Part shown: positions 1-8,385 of the stretch, one piece after another | Layout of the letters: each line of letters starts with the position of its first letter | Numbering within the stretch: position 1 is the stretch's first letter | Assembly (NCBI RefSeq): GCF_037071985.1 | Contig: NZ_JAXHDF010000004.1 | Location: forward strand, 1-64,000 | DNA length: 64,000 nucleotides | Direction: 5' to 3' | DNA from: Pseudogracilibacillus sp037071985 | GTDB lineage: Bacteria > Bacillota > Bacilli > Bacillales > Amphibacillaceae | Program-made: the position numbers and the translations under genes | Notes under the pieces: model-generated | Told to the model about the DNA's origin: nothing | What the model saw: only the letters and a program-made list of their open reading frames with translations | Database searches by the model: none

Positions 1-113
1 AAAAAGCATGTTAAATAGAATTCAACATTCTTCTTATCTCTTCTTGACATATGTTGTTTCTGTTCAGTTTTCAAGGAACAAATTCCATCACCTCTTGAAG
101 AGGCAACTTTTCA
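1..113 (-). other. rRNA operon leader (16S gene lies beyond the left edge)
   Basis: Read leftward, this segment contains TTCCTTGAAAACTGAACAGA (complement of about 60-80). It closely resembles the TTTGAAAACTAAACAA box found in the leaders of Bacillus rrn operons. It lies directly downstream of four tandem minus-strand promoters, and no open reading frame covers it. The 16S sequence itself is not in the window, so the assignment is an inference from leader similarity and promoter architecture. Confidence 0.65.
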
Positions 114-325
114 AGTATAACACAAATCAATTTAATGTGTCAACACTTTTTCAAAAAACTTTTTTCTCCAAAAGTGCGACTTTATAAATGTAACATTTCA
201 CAATTTAAAAGTCAAGACCTTTAAGAGGAATCTCATTATACCATTGTATTTAAAACTTGTCAATACAATGACCTGCTTTGTTAAGCAGCAATAACAATAA
301 TACAACGCTCATTTTTAATTGTCAA
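114..325 (-). promoter_or_regulatory. four tandem rRNA-type promoters, reading leftward
   Basis: Four sigma-A-like promoters lie in series on the minus strand. P1 is TTGACA (320-325), 17 nt, TATTAT (297-302). P2 is TTGACA (258-263), 17 nt, TATAAT (235-240), a perfect consensus. P3 is TTGACT (210-215), 17 nt, TACATT (187-192), the weakest. P4 is TTGACA (138-143), 18 nt, TATACT (114-119). Stacked near-consensus promoters followed by the leader box are typical of Bacillus rRNA operons. Confidence 0.75.
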
Positions 326-441
326 GATATAATATGATATTTTTTAAAAAAACTAGCTTTATCTCGTGAATTACATTTATACGTATAGGGTTGTCTATTT
401 ATACACAAAATACACTCATCAAAAACTCGGAGGGATAACTG

Positions 442-1206
442 TTGAGACGAAATGCAATTGCTTTAGTTTATACATGTTTAATTTTATTCATTCTTAGCGC
501 TATTTCTGTACAAGCAGCAATAGATCCACAGGAAGAAGACAACTCCTCCTTTATTAATTCATATGAAGAAGACCTAACCGGAGACGGATTTAGGGAATAT
601 TTCACATTGAACGGAACGTTACTTACTGACAAGAGTAAATTTTACCGGGATGTTTGGCTAGATATCTCAAGTCCTTTTTCTCATCAATGGAAAGTATCTT
701 TTGAGGGTGGGTACGATCCCGATCTACAATTAATTGATCTTACCCATGATCAAACATTTGACTTATTATATAGCGTAGCAAAAGACGAAAATAAACATCA
801 ATTTAATTATCAACTATATACATTAAAAAATAATGTAGTAAAACAACTCCCTATTCCAAAACATAATCACATCCAAGGAAAATTTATAAATGACTTCAAA
901 ATCGAGCTACAAATCAATCCTAACATGAAACCGATTATTAAAGATATATCAAATAATAAACACTCTTATATAGAAGAAGGTTTATATGAAGAGAACGGAA
1001 AATTAATTGAAGAAAAAAACTTAAAAATTCCACCTATAGAAAAGCTTGAACCTGTCTTAATTAGTAAGTCAAAAGGTTATGGACTAAAAAGTTATCAACC
1101 AATTAAAGGGGTAAATAATGAAGATGTTTTTGGTGAAATAATCACACTTTGGTATTATCAAAAAGATCGTTGGCTCGTCTTACAGACAGATTGGATCGAG
1201 CGATAA
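442..1206 (+). CDS. secreted protein of unknown function
   Basis: This 254-residue protein starts at TTG 442, with a GGAGGG Shine-Dalgarno site about 8 nt upstream. Residues 1-25 form a signal peptide: two Arg, a hydrophobic stretch, then a VQA-type cleavage site. The mature part is rich in acidic and aromatic residues. It contains a 'DLTGDGFREYF' stretch like the short calcium-binding loops of VCBS/FG-GAP proteins and a second 'DLTHDQTFDLLY' stretch, so a beta-propeller-like exported protein is possible. I do not recognise a named family. It stands alone between the rRNA promoters and the leuS terminator. Confidence 0.75.
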   Translation: MRRNAIALVYTCLILFILSAISVQAAIDPQEEDNSSFINSYEEDLTGDGFREYFTLNGTLLTDKSKFYRDVWLDISSPFSHQWKVSFEGGYDPDLQLIDLTHDQTFDLLYSVAKDENKHQFNYQLYTLKNNVVKQLPIPKHNHIQGKFINDFKIELQINPNMKPIIKDISNNKHSYIEEGLYEENGKLIEEKNLKIPPIEKLEPVLISKSKGYGLKSYQPIKGVNNEDVFGEIITLWYYQKDRWLVLQTDWIER

Positions 1207-1211
1207 TATAA

Positions 1212-1248
1212 AAAAGAGTCTCTCCCTATAAATGGAAAGACTCTTTAT
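1212..1248. terminator. bidirectional intrinsic terminator
   Basis: AAAGAGTCT (1213-1221) pairs with AGACTCTTT (1238-1246), and T-runs follow on both strands. It separates the secreted protein gene from the convergent leuS gene. Confidence 0.8.
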
Positions 1249-1249
1249 A

Positions 1250-3661
1250 TTAATTTGCTACAATATTTACTAATTTACCAGGTACTACAATTACTTTCCT
1301 AACTGTTTTTCCGTCAATCCATGGTTGGATTTTTTCATTTGCTAATGCTTCTTGTTCTAAATCTACTTTAGAAATATCTTTCGCAACACTTATTTTCGAA
1401 CGGACTTTCCCCATTACTTGAATAACTACTTCGACTTCATCATCCACTAACTTCGTTTCATCATACGTCGGCCATTCTTCATAACTAATTGTGCCTTCAT
1501 TTCCCAATCGATTCCATAACTCTTCTCCCAAATGAGGAGCAATCGGATAAAGTAATTTAATAAAACCTACCATAAATTCTTTTGAAATCTTATCATTTTT
1601 GTATCCTTCATTGACAAAAACCATCATCTGAGAAATCGCAGTATTGAAATGCAAGTTATCAAAGTCTTTAGTCACTTTCTTGACCGTTTGGTGATAAATA
1701 CGTTCCATTGATGAATCATACTCATCTATTATTTTGGAAGAAACTTCTCCCTCTTCATTTACAACCAATCGCCAAGTTCTATCTAAAAAGCGACGTGCCC
1801 CATCAAGTCCTGTCGTTGACCAAGCAACATCTGCATCCAAAGGTCCCATAAACATTTCATAGAGACGTAACGTATCAGCACCATGACTTGTCACAATATC
1901 ATCCGGATTAACGACGTTCCCTTTTGATTTACTCATTTTCTCATTATTAGCTCCAAGGATCATTCCTTGGTTAAATAATTTATAGAATGGTTCTTTTGTA
2001 GGGACAACACCTATATCATACAAAAATTTATGCCAAAAACGAGCATACAACAAATGTAGAACAGCATGTTCGGCCCCACCAATATAAATATCAACTGGCA
2101 ACCACTTCTTAAGTAACTCAGGATCTGCTAAAAATTGATTATTATGAGGATCAATATAACGTAAATAATACCAGCAGCTACCTGCCCATTGAGGCATCGT
2201 ATTTGTCTCTCTACGGCCTTTCATTCCAGTTTCCGGATCCACTACGTTTATCCAATCACTATTAGCAAGTGGAGATTCCCCTGTTCCGGACGGTTTAATT
2301 TCTGTCATTTCAGGTAAAGTTAATGGCAACTCTTCCTCTGGTACAGTTGTCATTGTTCCGTCTTCCCAATGAATAACTGGGATAGGTTCTCCCCAATACC
2401 TTTGTCTTGAGAACAACCAATCTCTTAAACGGTACGTTATTTCTCTCTTGCCTTTTTCGTTTTCTTCCAGCCAATCTATCATCTTAGTAATAGCATCTTC
2501 CTTACCAAGTCCATCAAGAAAATCTGAATTGATATGTTTCCCGTCACCTGTGTATGCTTCTTTTAAAACATCTCCACCTTCGACGACTTCTACAATTGGC
2601 AGTTCAAATTTACGAGCAAATTCATAATCACGTTCATCATGAGCAGGCACCGCCATAATAGCTCCCGTACCATATGACATCAATACATAATCTGCAATCC
2701 AAATTGGAATTTTCGCGTTATTTGCTGGGTTAATTGCATAAGCACCAGTAAATACACCAGTTTTATCTTTAGATACATCTGTACGCTCGATTTCTGATTT
2801 GTTCGTAATTTCTTCTATATAATTGTTAACAGCTTCTTGCTGTTCTTTCGTTACAATTTCATTTACTAGTGGGTGTTCTGGTGCAAGTACCGCATAAGTC
2901 GCGCCAAATAATGTATCTGGACGGGTAGTAAAAACATGGAAAGTTTTGTCGTGATTTTCAATTTTAAATTCAACTTCTGCACCTTCAGAACGTCCAATCC
3001 AATTTCGCTGCATATCTTTAATGCTCTCTGGCCAATCAAGCTCTTCAAGATCATCTAAAAGTCGATCAGCATATTCTGTTATCTTTAATACCCATTGTCT
3101 CATAGGTTTCTTAACTACTGGATGGCTTCCTCGCTCACTCTTTCCATCAATAACTTCCTCGTTAGCAAGTACTGTACCTAAAGCCGGACACCAATTAACT
3201 TCAATTTCGTCCATATAAGCAAGACCTTTTTCATATAATTTAATGAAGATCCACTGTGTCCACTTGTAGTATGCTGGATCCGTTGTATTAATTTCTCGAT
3301 CCCAATCATATGAAAAACCCAATTCTTGGATTTGGCGTTTAAATGTTTCAATATTTTTTTCGGTAAATTCAGCTGGACTATTACCAGTATCAAGGGCATA
3401 CTGTTCTGCTGGTAACCCAAAAGCATCCCAACCCATTGGGTGCAATACTTCATATCCTTGCATTCTTTTCATTCTCGATATAATATCTGTGGCAGTATAC
3501 CCCTCAGGATGCCCAACATGTAATCCCGATCCCGATGGATACGGAAACATATCGAGTGCATATATTTTTTCCTTCTCCGACTTTGTATCTGTTTTAAATG
3601 TTTTATTATCTAACCAATATGTTTGCCATTTCCGTTCTATTTCCTTATGGTTATAACTCAC
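1250..3661 (-). CDS. leuS: leucyl-tRNA synthetase
   Basis: Class I leucyl-tRNA synthetase that charges tRNA-Leu in the cytosol. The HIGH-type motif HVGH is at residues 48-51, the CP1 editing domain (with TTRPDTLFG) spans roughly 220-410, and the KMSKSKGN loop lies in the second half. I place the start at GTG 3661 (803 residues): AGGGAGG sits 8 nt upstream and the protein then begins MSYNHKEIE, like the B. subtilis enzyme. Upstream in-frame starts at 3667 and 3700 would lie too close to, or before, that ribosome-binding site. The 400-bp upstream region shows no T-box element, unlike many Bacillus aminoacyl-tRNA synthetase genes. Confidence 0.97.
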   Translation of the reverse strand: MSYNHKEIERKWQTYWLDNKTFKTDTKSEKEKIYALDMFPYPSGSGLHVGHPEGYTATDIISRMKRMQGYEVLHPMGWDAFGLPAEQYALDTGNSPAEFTEKNIETFKRQIQELGFSYDWDREINTTDPAYYKWTQWIFIKLYEKGLAYMDEIEVNWCPALGTVLANEEVIDGKSERGSHPVVKKPMRQWVLKITEYADRLLDDLEELDWPESIKDMQRNWIGRSEGAEVEFKIENHDKTFHVFTTRPDTLFGATYAVLAPEHPLVNEIVTKEQQEAVNNYIEEITNKSEIERTDVSKDKTGVFTGAYAINPANNAKIPIWIADYVLMSYGTGAIMAVPAHDERDYEFARKFELPIVEVVEGGDVLKEAYTGDGKHINSDFLDGLGKEDAITKMIDWLEENEKGKREITYRLRDWLFSRQRYWGEPIPVIHWEDGTMTTVPEEELPLTLPEMTEIKPSGTGESPLANSDWINVVDPETGMKGRRETNTMPQWAGSCWYYLRYIDPHNNQFLADPELLKKWLPVDIYIGGAEHAVLHLLYARFWHKFLYDIGVVPTKEPFYKLFNQGMILGANNEKMSKSKGNVVNPDDIVTSHGADTLRLYEMFMGPLDADVAWSTTGLDGARRFLDRTWRLVVNEEGEVSSKIIDEYDSSMERIYHQTVKKVTKDFDNLHFNTAISQMMVFVNEGYKNDKISKEFMVGFIKLLYPIAPHLGEELWNRLGNEGTISYEEWPTYDETKLVDDEVEVVIQVMGKVRSKISVAKDISKVDLEQEALANEKIQPWIDGKTVRKVIVVPGKLVNIVAN

Positions 3662-3841
3662 AACCATTGCCTCCCTAATAGTAAAGTACCGTATCAACAT
3701 ACCTCATTCTAAATAACCTAGTTTTTAAACGATTGATAATGATAAGCTAATATCAGATTTCTGTTCATTTTTATGTATAATCAATTTTGATTAAATAGTT
3801 GAACGCATTCCTTACTTTTCCATTTTTTATACATTATTTTA

Positions 3842-3869
3842 GTTTAATCAACTTTCTCTTTGATTAAAC
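3842..3869. repeat. perfect 10-bp inverted repeat in the leuS/mnmM divergent region
   Basis: GTTTAATCAA (3842-3851) and TTGATTAAAC (3860-3869) are perfect inverted copies with an 8-nt loop, and a further TTGATTAAA occurs near 3788. The rest of the roughly 400-bp divergent region (3662-4063) is AT-rich, and I see no gene in it. No clear promoter pair was found for mnmM. The repeat could be an operator or a leader hairpin for leuS. Confidence 0.5.
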
Positions 3870-4063
3870 GACCACTATTTTAGTAGCAGGTTTAATTTTT
3901 GAAAAAAATTGCACTAACTACTCGAATTGTAGATAATAGTGTAGTCTTTGTCAAGATTCCTGCTAGCTACTGCTTTCATTGAATATTTATTTATTTTATA
4001 CTATTTATAATACAAAAGTTAAATCTTAAATTCTATTTATGAAGAAAAGTTGAGGTAATTTCT

Positions 4064-4624
4064 ATGTTGAAAGGAATAATTCCATTTGCACACCAAATTC
4101 TTAAAGAAACAATTAAAGAAGGCGATGTTGTAGTGGATGCAACTAGTGGAAATGGAAACGACACATTATTTTTAAGTAAACTTGTCGGAAATTCGGGAAA
4201 AGTTTTTGCTTTCGATATCCAACGACAAGCAATTGAAACGACTAAGGACTTGCTTACGAATAATAACTGTTCAAATGTACAGCTTATTCATGATAGTCAT
4301 GAAAAAATAAATACATATATCCAAGCTGAACATCAAATTGCAGGTGCTATTTTTAATTTAGGGTACTTGCCAAGAAGTGATAAAAAAATTATTACTCAAA
4401 GAGATTCTACGATCCGCGCTATTGACTCTCTCGCTCAACGGTTAAAAAAACACGCGATCATCGCTATCGTTGTTTATTATGGACACGAAGGTGGAAATAA
4501 AGAGAAAGATGCAGTCATTGATTTTACAAGCAAATTAGATCAGAAACAATTTTCTGTTCTTACTTATCAATTCATCAATCAAAAAAATAATCCGCCTTTT
4601 GTCATAGCGGTTCAAAAAAAGTAA
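4064..4624 (+). CDS. mnmM: tRNA (mnm5s2U34)-methyltransferase, YtqB family
   Basis: This 186-residue class I SAM-dependent methyltransferase has the glycine-rich SAM-binding motif VDATSGNGNDTLFL near residues 24-37. The acidic motif 'AFDIQ' and the family signature 'NLGYLPRSDK' follow. It matches B. subtilis YtqB (MnmM) in length and motifs. That enzyme methylates 5-aminomethyl-2-thiouridine at the tRNA wobble position to give mnm5s2U. GAGG precedes ATG 4064. The gene is followed 19 bp later by a carbonic anhydrase-like gene, so the two are probably cotranscribed. Confidence 0.88.
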   Translation: MLKGIIPFAHQILKETIKEGDVVVDATSGNGNDTLFLSKLVGNSGKVFAFDIQRQAIETTKDLLTNNNCSNVQLIHDSHEKINTYIQAEHQIAGAIFNLGYLPRSDKKIITQRDSTIRAIDSLAQRLKKHAIIAIVVYYGHEGGNKEKDAVIDFTSKLDQKQFSVLTYQFINQKNNPPFVIAVQKK

Positions 4625-4643
4625 TTATATTGGAGGAAATAAA

Positions 4644-5171
4644 ATGATTCATCATTATAAAAATATCAGTCCAAAAATTCACGACTCCGTTTTCGTAGCA
4701 AAAAATGCAACCATTATCGGAGATGTTACAATCGATGAAGGGGCAAGTATATGGTTCAAAACGGTAATTCGTGGAGATGTAGCTCCTACACGAATTGGTA
4801 AGAATGTTAATATTCAAGACCTTTCACTTGTCCATCAAAGCCCTAACCTACCAGTCATTATTGAAGATGATGTAACGATTGGACACCAAGTTACTGTACA
4901 TGGTTGTACAATCCGTAAAAATGCATTAATCGGGATGGGAACTATTTTATTGGATGGTGCAGAAATTGGTGAAAATGCATTTATCGGGGCAGGAAGTTTA
5001 GTATCTCCCGGAACAAAAATACCACCAAATACACTGGCATTTGGGCGTCCAGCAAAAGTTATTCGTGAACTCACACAAAAAGATTTAGATGAAATGGAAA
5101 GAGTAAGAAAATCATATACGGATAAAAGAGATTATTATAAAGAAAATACTGATTTAGGTTTAGATTTTTAA
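4644..5171 (+). CDS. ytoA: gamma-class carbonic anhydrase-like hexapeptide protein (YtoA-like)
   Basis: This 175-residue protein is dominated by hexapeptide repeats of the left-handed beta-helix fold (for example ATIIGDVTIDEGASIWFKTV). The metal-binding positions expected of gamma-carbonic anhydrases are visible: 'VIRGDV', 'LSLVHQSP' and 'TIGHQVTVHGC', which supply His residues across subunits. B. subtilis YtoA belongs to the same family. Carbonic anhydrase activity is only inferred, because many members are inactive or of unknown substrate. TTGGAGG precedes ATG 4644. Confidence 0.85.
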   Translation: MIHHYKNISPKIHDSVFVAKNATIIGDVTIDEGASIWFKTVIRGDVAPTRIGKNVNIQDLSLVHQSPNLPVIIEDDVTIGHQVTVHGCTIRKNALIGMGTILLDGAEIGENAFIGAGSLVSPGTKIPPNTLAFGRPAKVIRELTQKDLDEMERVRKSYTDKRDYYKENTDLGLDF

Positions 5172-5277
5172 TTCTCAACAAGCACCTAAGCACTTTTAGA
5201 GGACGACACATTTTCAAGCAAAAAATTTGGCGATCACGATGTTTTAAATAAATAATGCTTTCGAAGGAGGATTTTAA

Positions 5278-6621
5278 ATGGAAGATTTTTCGCTTATAAT
5301 GATTGCCATCACAGGAATATTTGTTTTACTCTTTCTTGTGATACGAACAAAACTTCACGCTTTTGTTGCTCTTCTTTTAGTTAGTTTATCCATAGGAGTT
5401 GCAACAGGAATGCCACTAAGTGATGTTATTGCTTCTGTTGAAAGTGGTATGGGGGGTACGCTAGGATTTGTAGCTGTCGTCGTTGGACTAGGTGCGATGT
5501 TTGGAAAAATGCTTGAGGTATCCGGAGGTGCTGATCGCCTTGCTCAAACATTAATTAATAAATTTGGTGAAGATCGAGCACCATGGGCTCTTGGTATTAC
5601 TGGTTTTATAGTTGCAATTCCTGTGTTCTTTGATGTCGGATTCATTATTTTAGTGCCAATTATTTATGGACTAGCTCGTAAAACAGGTCGTTCATTGCTT
5701 TATTATGGTATACCTCTTTTAGCAGGTCTTGCTGTTACACATAGTTATATCCCACCTACTCCGGGGCCCATTGCGGTTGCCAATTTAATTGGTGCAGAAC
5801 TCGGATGGGTAATACTATTTGGAATTATTGCAGGAATTCCTACTATGATTATTGCAGGTCCGGTCTTTGGAAAATATATTTCAAATAAAATTCATGTCGG
5901 CATTCCGGACTATATGGAATTTGAAGAAAAGGAATATAATAATGAATTACCGAGCTTTGGCATGATCGCGACACTTATATTTATTCCTTTAGTATTAATT
6001 TTAGCAAATACAGTATCTGCAGTTATATTTGAAGAAGGTAATATGATCCGTAGCTTTTTCACATTTTTAGGGCATCCGTTTGTTGCTTTAACAATCGCAA
6101 CGCTATTAACATTTTATTTTTTAGGAGTAAAGCGAGGATATAGTCGCCAAGATGTGCAAGAGATCGCTACAAAAGCGTTAGAACCGGCAGGGATTATTAT
6201 TTTAGTTACAGGAGCAGGTGGGGTATTAAAACAAGTACTCATTGACTCAGGAATTGGAGATATTTTAGGAGAGATGATGGCGAATTCAAGTTTACCGCCG
6301 ATTGTACTTGCATTTATCATTGCTTCTATCGTTCGAATCGCTCAAGGATCAGCAACTGTTGCAATGGTGACGGCAGCTGGACTTATTGCTCCTATTATTG
6401 AGATTATGAACATTACCGGGCCACTACTCGGATTAATTACGATCTCCATTGCTGCAGGTGCTACAATTGCATCTCACGTAAATGATTCAGGTTTTTGGCT
6501 TGTAAACCGTTACTTTGGTCTTGACGTAAAAGACACATTGAAATCTTGGACAGTAATGGAAACAATTATCGCTCTCGTTGGTTTTGCAGTTGTGTTTGTT
6601 CTTAGTTTATTTATTCGTTAA
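5278..6621 (+). CDS. GntP family gluconate/carboxylate:H+ symporter
   Basis: This 447-residue protein has about 12 hydrophobic segments and GntP-family hallmarks: 'VVVGLGAMFGKMLEVSGGADRLA', 'HSYIPPTPGPIAVANLIGAELG' and 'SHVNDSGFWLV' near the C-terminus. GntP permeases import gluconate or related hydroxy acids with protons. There is no adjacent gluconate kinase or repressor, so the substrate is uncertain. AAGGAGG precedes ATG 5278. The gene is monocistronic and closed by a strong terminator shared with metK. Confidence 0.9.
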   Translation: MEDFSLIMIAITGIFVLLFLVIRTKLHAFVALLLVSLSIGVATGMPLSDVIASVESGMGGTLGFVAVVVGLGAMFGKMLEVSGGADRLAQTLINKFGEDRAPWALGITGFIVAIPVFFDVGFIILVPIIYGLARKTGRSLLYYGIPLLAGLAVTHSYIPPTPGPIAVANLIGAELGWVILFGIIAGIPTMIIAGPVFGKYISNKIHVGIPDYMEFEEKEYNNELPSFGMIATLIFIPLVLILANTVSAVIFEEGNMIRSFFTFLGHPFVALTIATLLTFYFLGVKRGYSRQDVQEIATKALEPAGIIILVTGAGGVLKQVLIDSGIGDILGEMMANSSLPPIVLAFIIASIVRIAQGSATVAMVTAAGLIAPIIEIMNITGPLLGLITISIAAGATIASHVNDSGFWLVNRYFGLDVKDTLKSWTVMETIIALVGFAVVFVLSLFIR

Positions 6622-6628
6622 TAAAACG

Positions 6629-6680
6629 AAAAGCTTGCCTTACAGTTATTTGATATATAACGATAAGGCAAGCTTCTTTT
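6629..6680. terminator. bidirectional terminator between gntP-like gene and metK
   Basis: A perfect 12-bp stem pairs AAGCTTGCCTTA (6631-6642) with TAAGGCAAGCTT (6664-6675). T-runs follow on both strands and serve the two convergent genes. Confidence 0.88.
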
Positions 6681-7874
6681 TTAAACATACTTCAATAATG
6701 ATTTTTGTAAACTTTCAACTTTGTCCGTTTTCTCCCAAGGTAAATTTAAATCTCCTCGTCCGAAATGGCCATAAGCAGCAACTTGTCGATAAATAGGTTT
6801 TCTTAAATCTAACATTTCAATAATTCCTGCCGGGCTTAAATCAAATAACTGACGAATTACCTCAACTAACTTATCTTCAGCAACCTTTCCAGTACCAAAT
6901 GTATTTATCGAAATGGATACTGGTTCCGCAACTCCAATTGCATATGCCAATTGAACTTCACATTTTTCAGCTAAATGAGCCGCTACAATGTTTTTCGCTA
7001 CATATCTTGCCGCATAAGCTGCCGATCGGTCAACCTTGGTAGGATCTTTCCCACTAAATGCCCCTCCACCATGGCGAGCATATCCGCCGTACGTATCAAC
7101 GATAATTTTCCTACCAGTTAAACCAGCATCTCCCTGCGGTCCTCCGATAACAAACCTACCTGAGGGATTAATATAATATTTTGTATTCTCATCTAATAAA
7201 AAGCTTGGCACTACAGGATGGATGACATATTCCATCATGTCTTTTTCAATTTGTTCTAATGTAAGATCTTCATGATGTTGTGTGGAAATAACGATCGTAT
7301 CCACGCGGATCGGTTGATCATTTTCATCATATTCAATTGTAACTTGAGTCTTGCCGTCAGGTCGAAGATAATTTAATGTTCCATTTTTACGTACATCTGC
7401 CAATTGTTTTGCTAGCCGATGCGCTAGAAATATCGGAAGCGGCATTAAATCCTCCGTTTCATCACAAGCAAAGCCGAACATTAACCCTTGGTCACCTGCC
7501 CCAATGGTCTCTTCTTTCCCTTCTTTCCGTGCCTCAAAAGCGGTATCCACACCACTTGCAATATCTGGTGATTGTTCATCAATAGCTGTTAAAACGGAAC
7601 AAGTTTCCGCATCGAAACCATATTTCGCACGTGTATATCCAATTTCTTTTATCGTGTTTCTTACAGTGCGTGGGATGTCCACATAGGTTGAAGTAGTTAT
7701 TTCTCCAGCCACTAATACAAGTCCTGTGGTAACTGTCGTCTCACAAGCAACACGAGCATCTGGATCTTTTTTTAAAATTTCATCTAATATAGCATCTGAT
7801 ATTTGGTCACATATTTTATCAGGATGACCTTCTGTAACCGACTCAGATGTAAATAACCGACGATTTTCTGCCAT
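6681..7874 (-). CDS. metK: S-adenosylmethionine synthetase
   Basis: This 397-residue methionine adenosyltransferase makes SAM from methionine and ATP. Visible family motifs are 'TSESVTEGHPDKICDQISDA' at the N-terminus, 'GAGDQGLMFG' near 120 and the P-loop-like 'GGGAFSGKDPTKVDRSAAY'. AAGGAGG lies 11 nt before ATG 7874. The leader carries a SAM-I riboswitch and an attenuator terminator, so SAM represses its own synthesis, as in other Bacillaceae. Confidence 0.98.
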   Translation of the reverse strand: MAENRRLFTSESVTEGHPDKICDQISDAILDEILKKDPDARVACETTVTTGLVLVAGEITTSTYVDIPRTVRNTIKEIGYTRAKYGFDAETCSVLTAIDEQSPDIASGVDTAFEARKEGKEETIGAGDQGLMFGFACDETEDLMPLPIFLAHRLAKQLADVRKNGTLNYLRPDGKTQVTIEYDENDQPIRVDTIVISTQHHEDLTLEQIEKDMMEYVIHPVVPSFLLDENTKYYINPSGRFVIGGPQGDAGLTGRKIIVDTYGGYARHGGGAFSGKDPTKVDRSAAYAARYVAKNIVAAHLAEKCEVQLAYAIGVAEPVSISINTFGTGKVAEDKLVEVIRQLFDLSPAGIIEMLDLRKPIYRQVAAYGHFGRGDLNLPWEKTDKVESLQKSLLKYV

Positions 7875-7968
7875 GCTATAATTAGCCTCCTTATTAATGT
7901 AACACGGAGCTCAAAAACATCAGAGGTCAAAGGAAGTCTTAATTCATAATTCGTTCGTATTCGTTCAA

Positions 7969-8012
7969 ACAAAAAATCCTTCCCGCTAGTGATAGAGGAA
8001 AGGAAATACTGC
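7969..8012 (-). terminator. riboswitch-controlled attenuator upstream of metK
   Basis: In the leftward transcript CCTTTCC pairs with GGGAAGG, followed by a U-run (complement of 7971-7976). It lies between the SAM-I aptamer and metK, as expected for the expression platform. Confidence 0.75.
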
Positions 8013-8016
8013 CTTT

Positions 8017-8130
8017 CACTCTTATTGCTCAAGGAATTATTTCCTTGCATCAGGTTAGCACCTTTTCACATAATGTGATGGTTGCTGGGCTTCTTCGGGT
8101 CTGTCCCTCCACCAACTCCGAATAAGAGAG
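8017..8130 (-). promoter_or_regulatory. SAM-I (S-box) riboswitch for metK
   Basis: The complement shows the S-box core in order: CTCTTATTCGGAG (P1 5' side), GGTGGAGGGACAGACCCGA, AAGCCCAGCAACC, GGTGCTAACCTGATGCAAGG and GAGCAATAAGAGT (P1 3' side). The P1 strands CTCTTATT and AATAAGAG are complementary. It binds SAM and switches the adjacent terminator. Confidence 0.96.
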
Positions 8131-8143
8131 TCCGTTATGCACT

Positions 8144-8173
8144 AGCTTACCTCAAAGTGTCTATTTGTGTCAA
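8144..8173 (-). promoter_or_regulatory. metK promoter
   Basis: A consensus -35 TTGACA (8168-8173) is followed after 18 nt by a weak -10 TAAGCT (8144-8149), just upstream of the SAM-I aptamer. The -35 is clear and the -10 assignment is tentative. Confidence 0.5.
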
Positions 8174-8318
8174 ACAGGAATAATTTATGTTCTTTTTACT
8201 CCATTCACAATATTGTAAACATTTTTCCCGAACCACCGTTAATCCGCATATTATAAAGGATAAAAATTCAAAAATTACATATATAATTAGTAAGCTATTT
8301 TTGTTTTCACATTTAGTA

Positions 8319-8346
8319 TGGACTATATAATCAAATGTGTTATACT
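8319..8346 (+). promoter_or_regulatory. pckA promoter with overlapping CcpN-type operator
   Basis: A possible -35 TGGACT (8319-8324) and -10 TATACT (8341-8346) are 16 nt apart. TGTGTTATACT (8336-8346) matches, at every position, the CcpN site consensus TRTGHYATAYW that I recall from B. subtilis gapB and pckA. It overlaps the -10, as expected of a repressor of gluconeogenic genes during growth on glucose. Confidence 0.6.
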
Positions 8347-8385
8347 ATATTCAGAATTAAGTACTTGTAAAGGATGGTTTGTGTA

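Noticed and set aside
3662..4063. T-box leader for leuS
   Set aside because: The conserved AGGGTGGNACCGCG block and specifier-stem pattern are absent on the minus strand.
7784..8050. 88-codon minus-strand reading frame at the metK start
   Set aside because: It overlaps the metK start and the SAM-I riboswitch in another frame and has no family resemblance.
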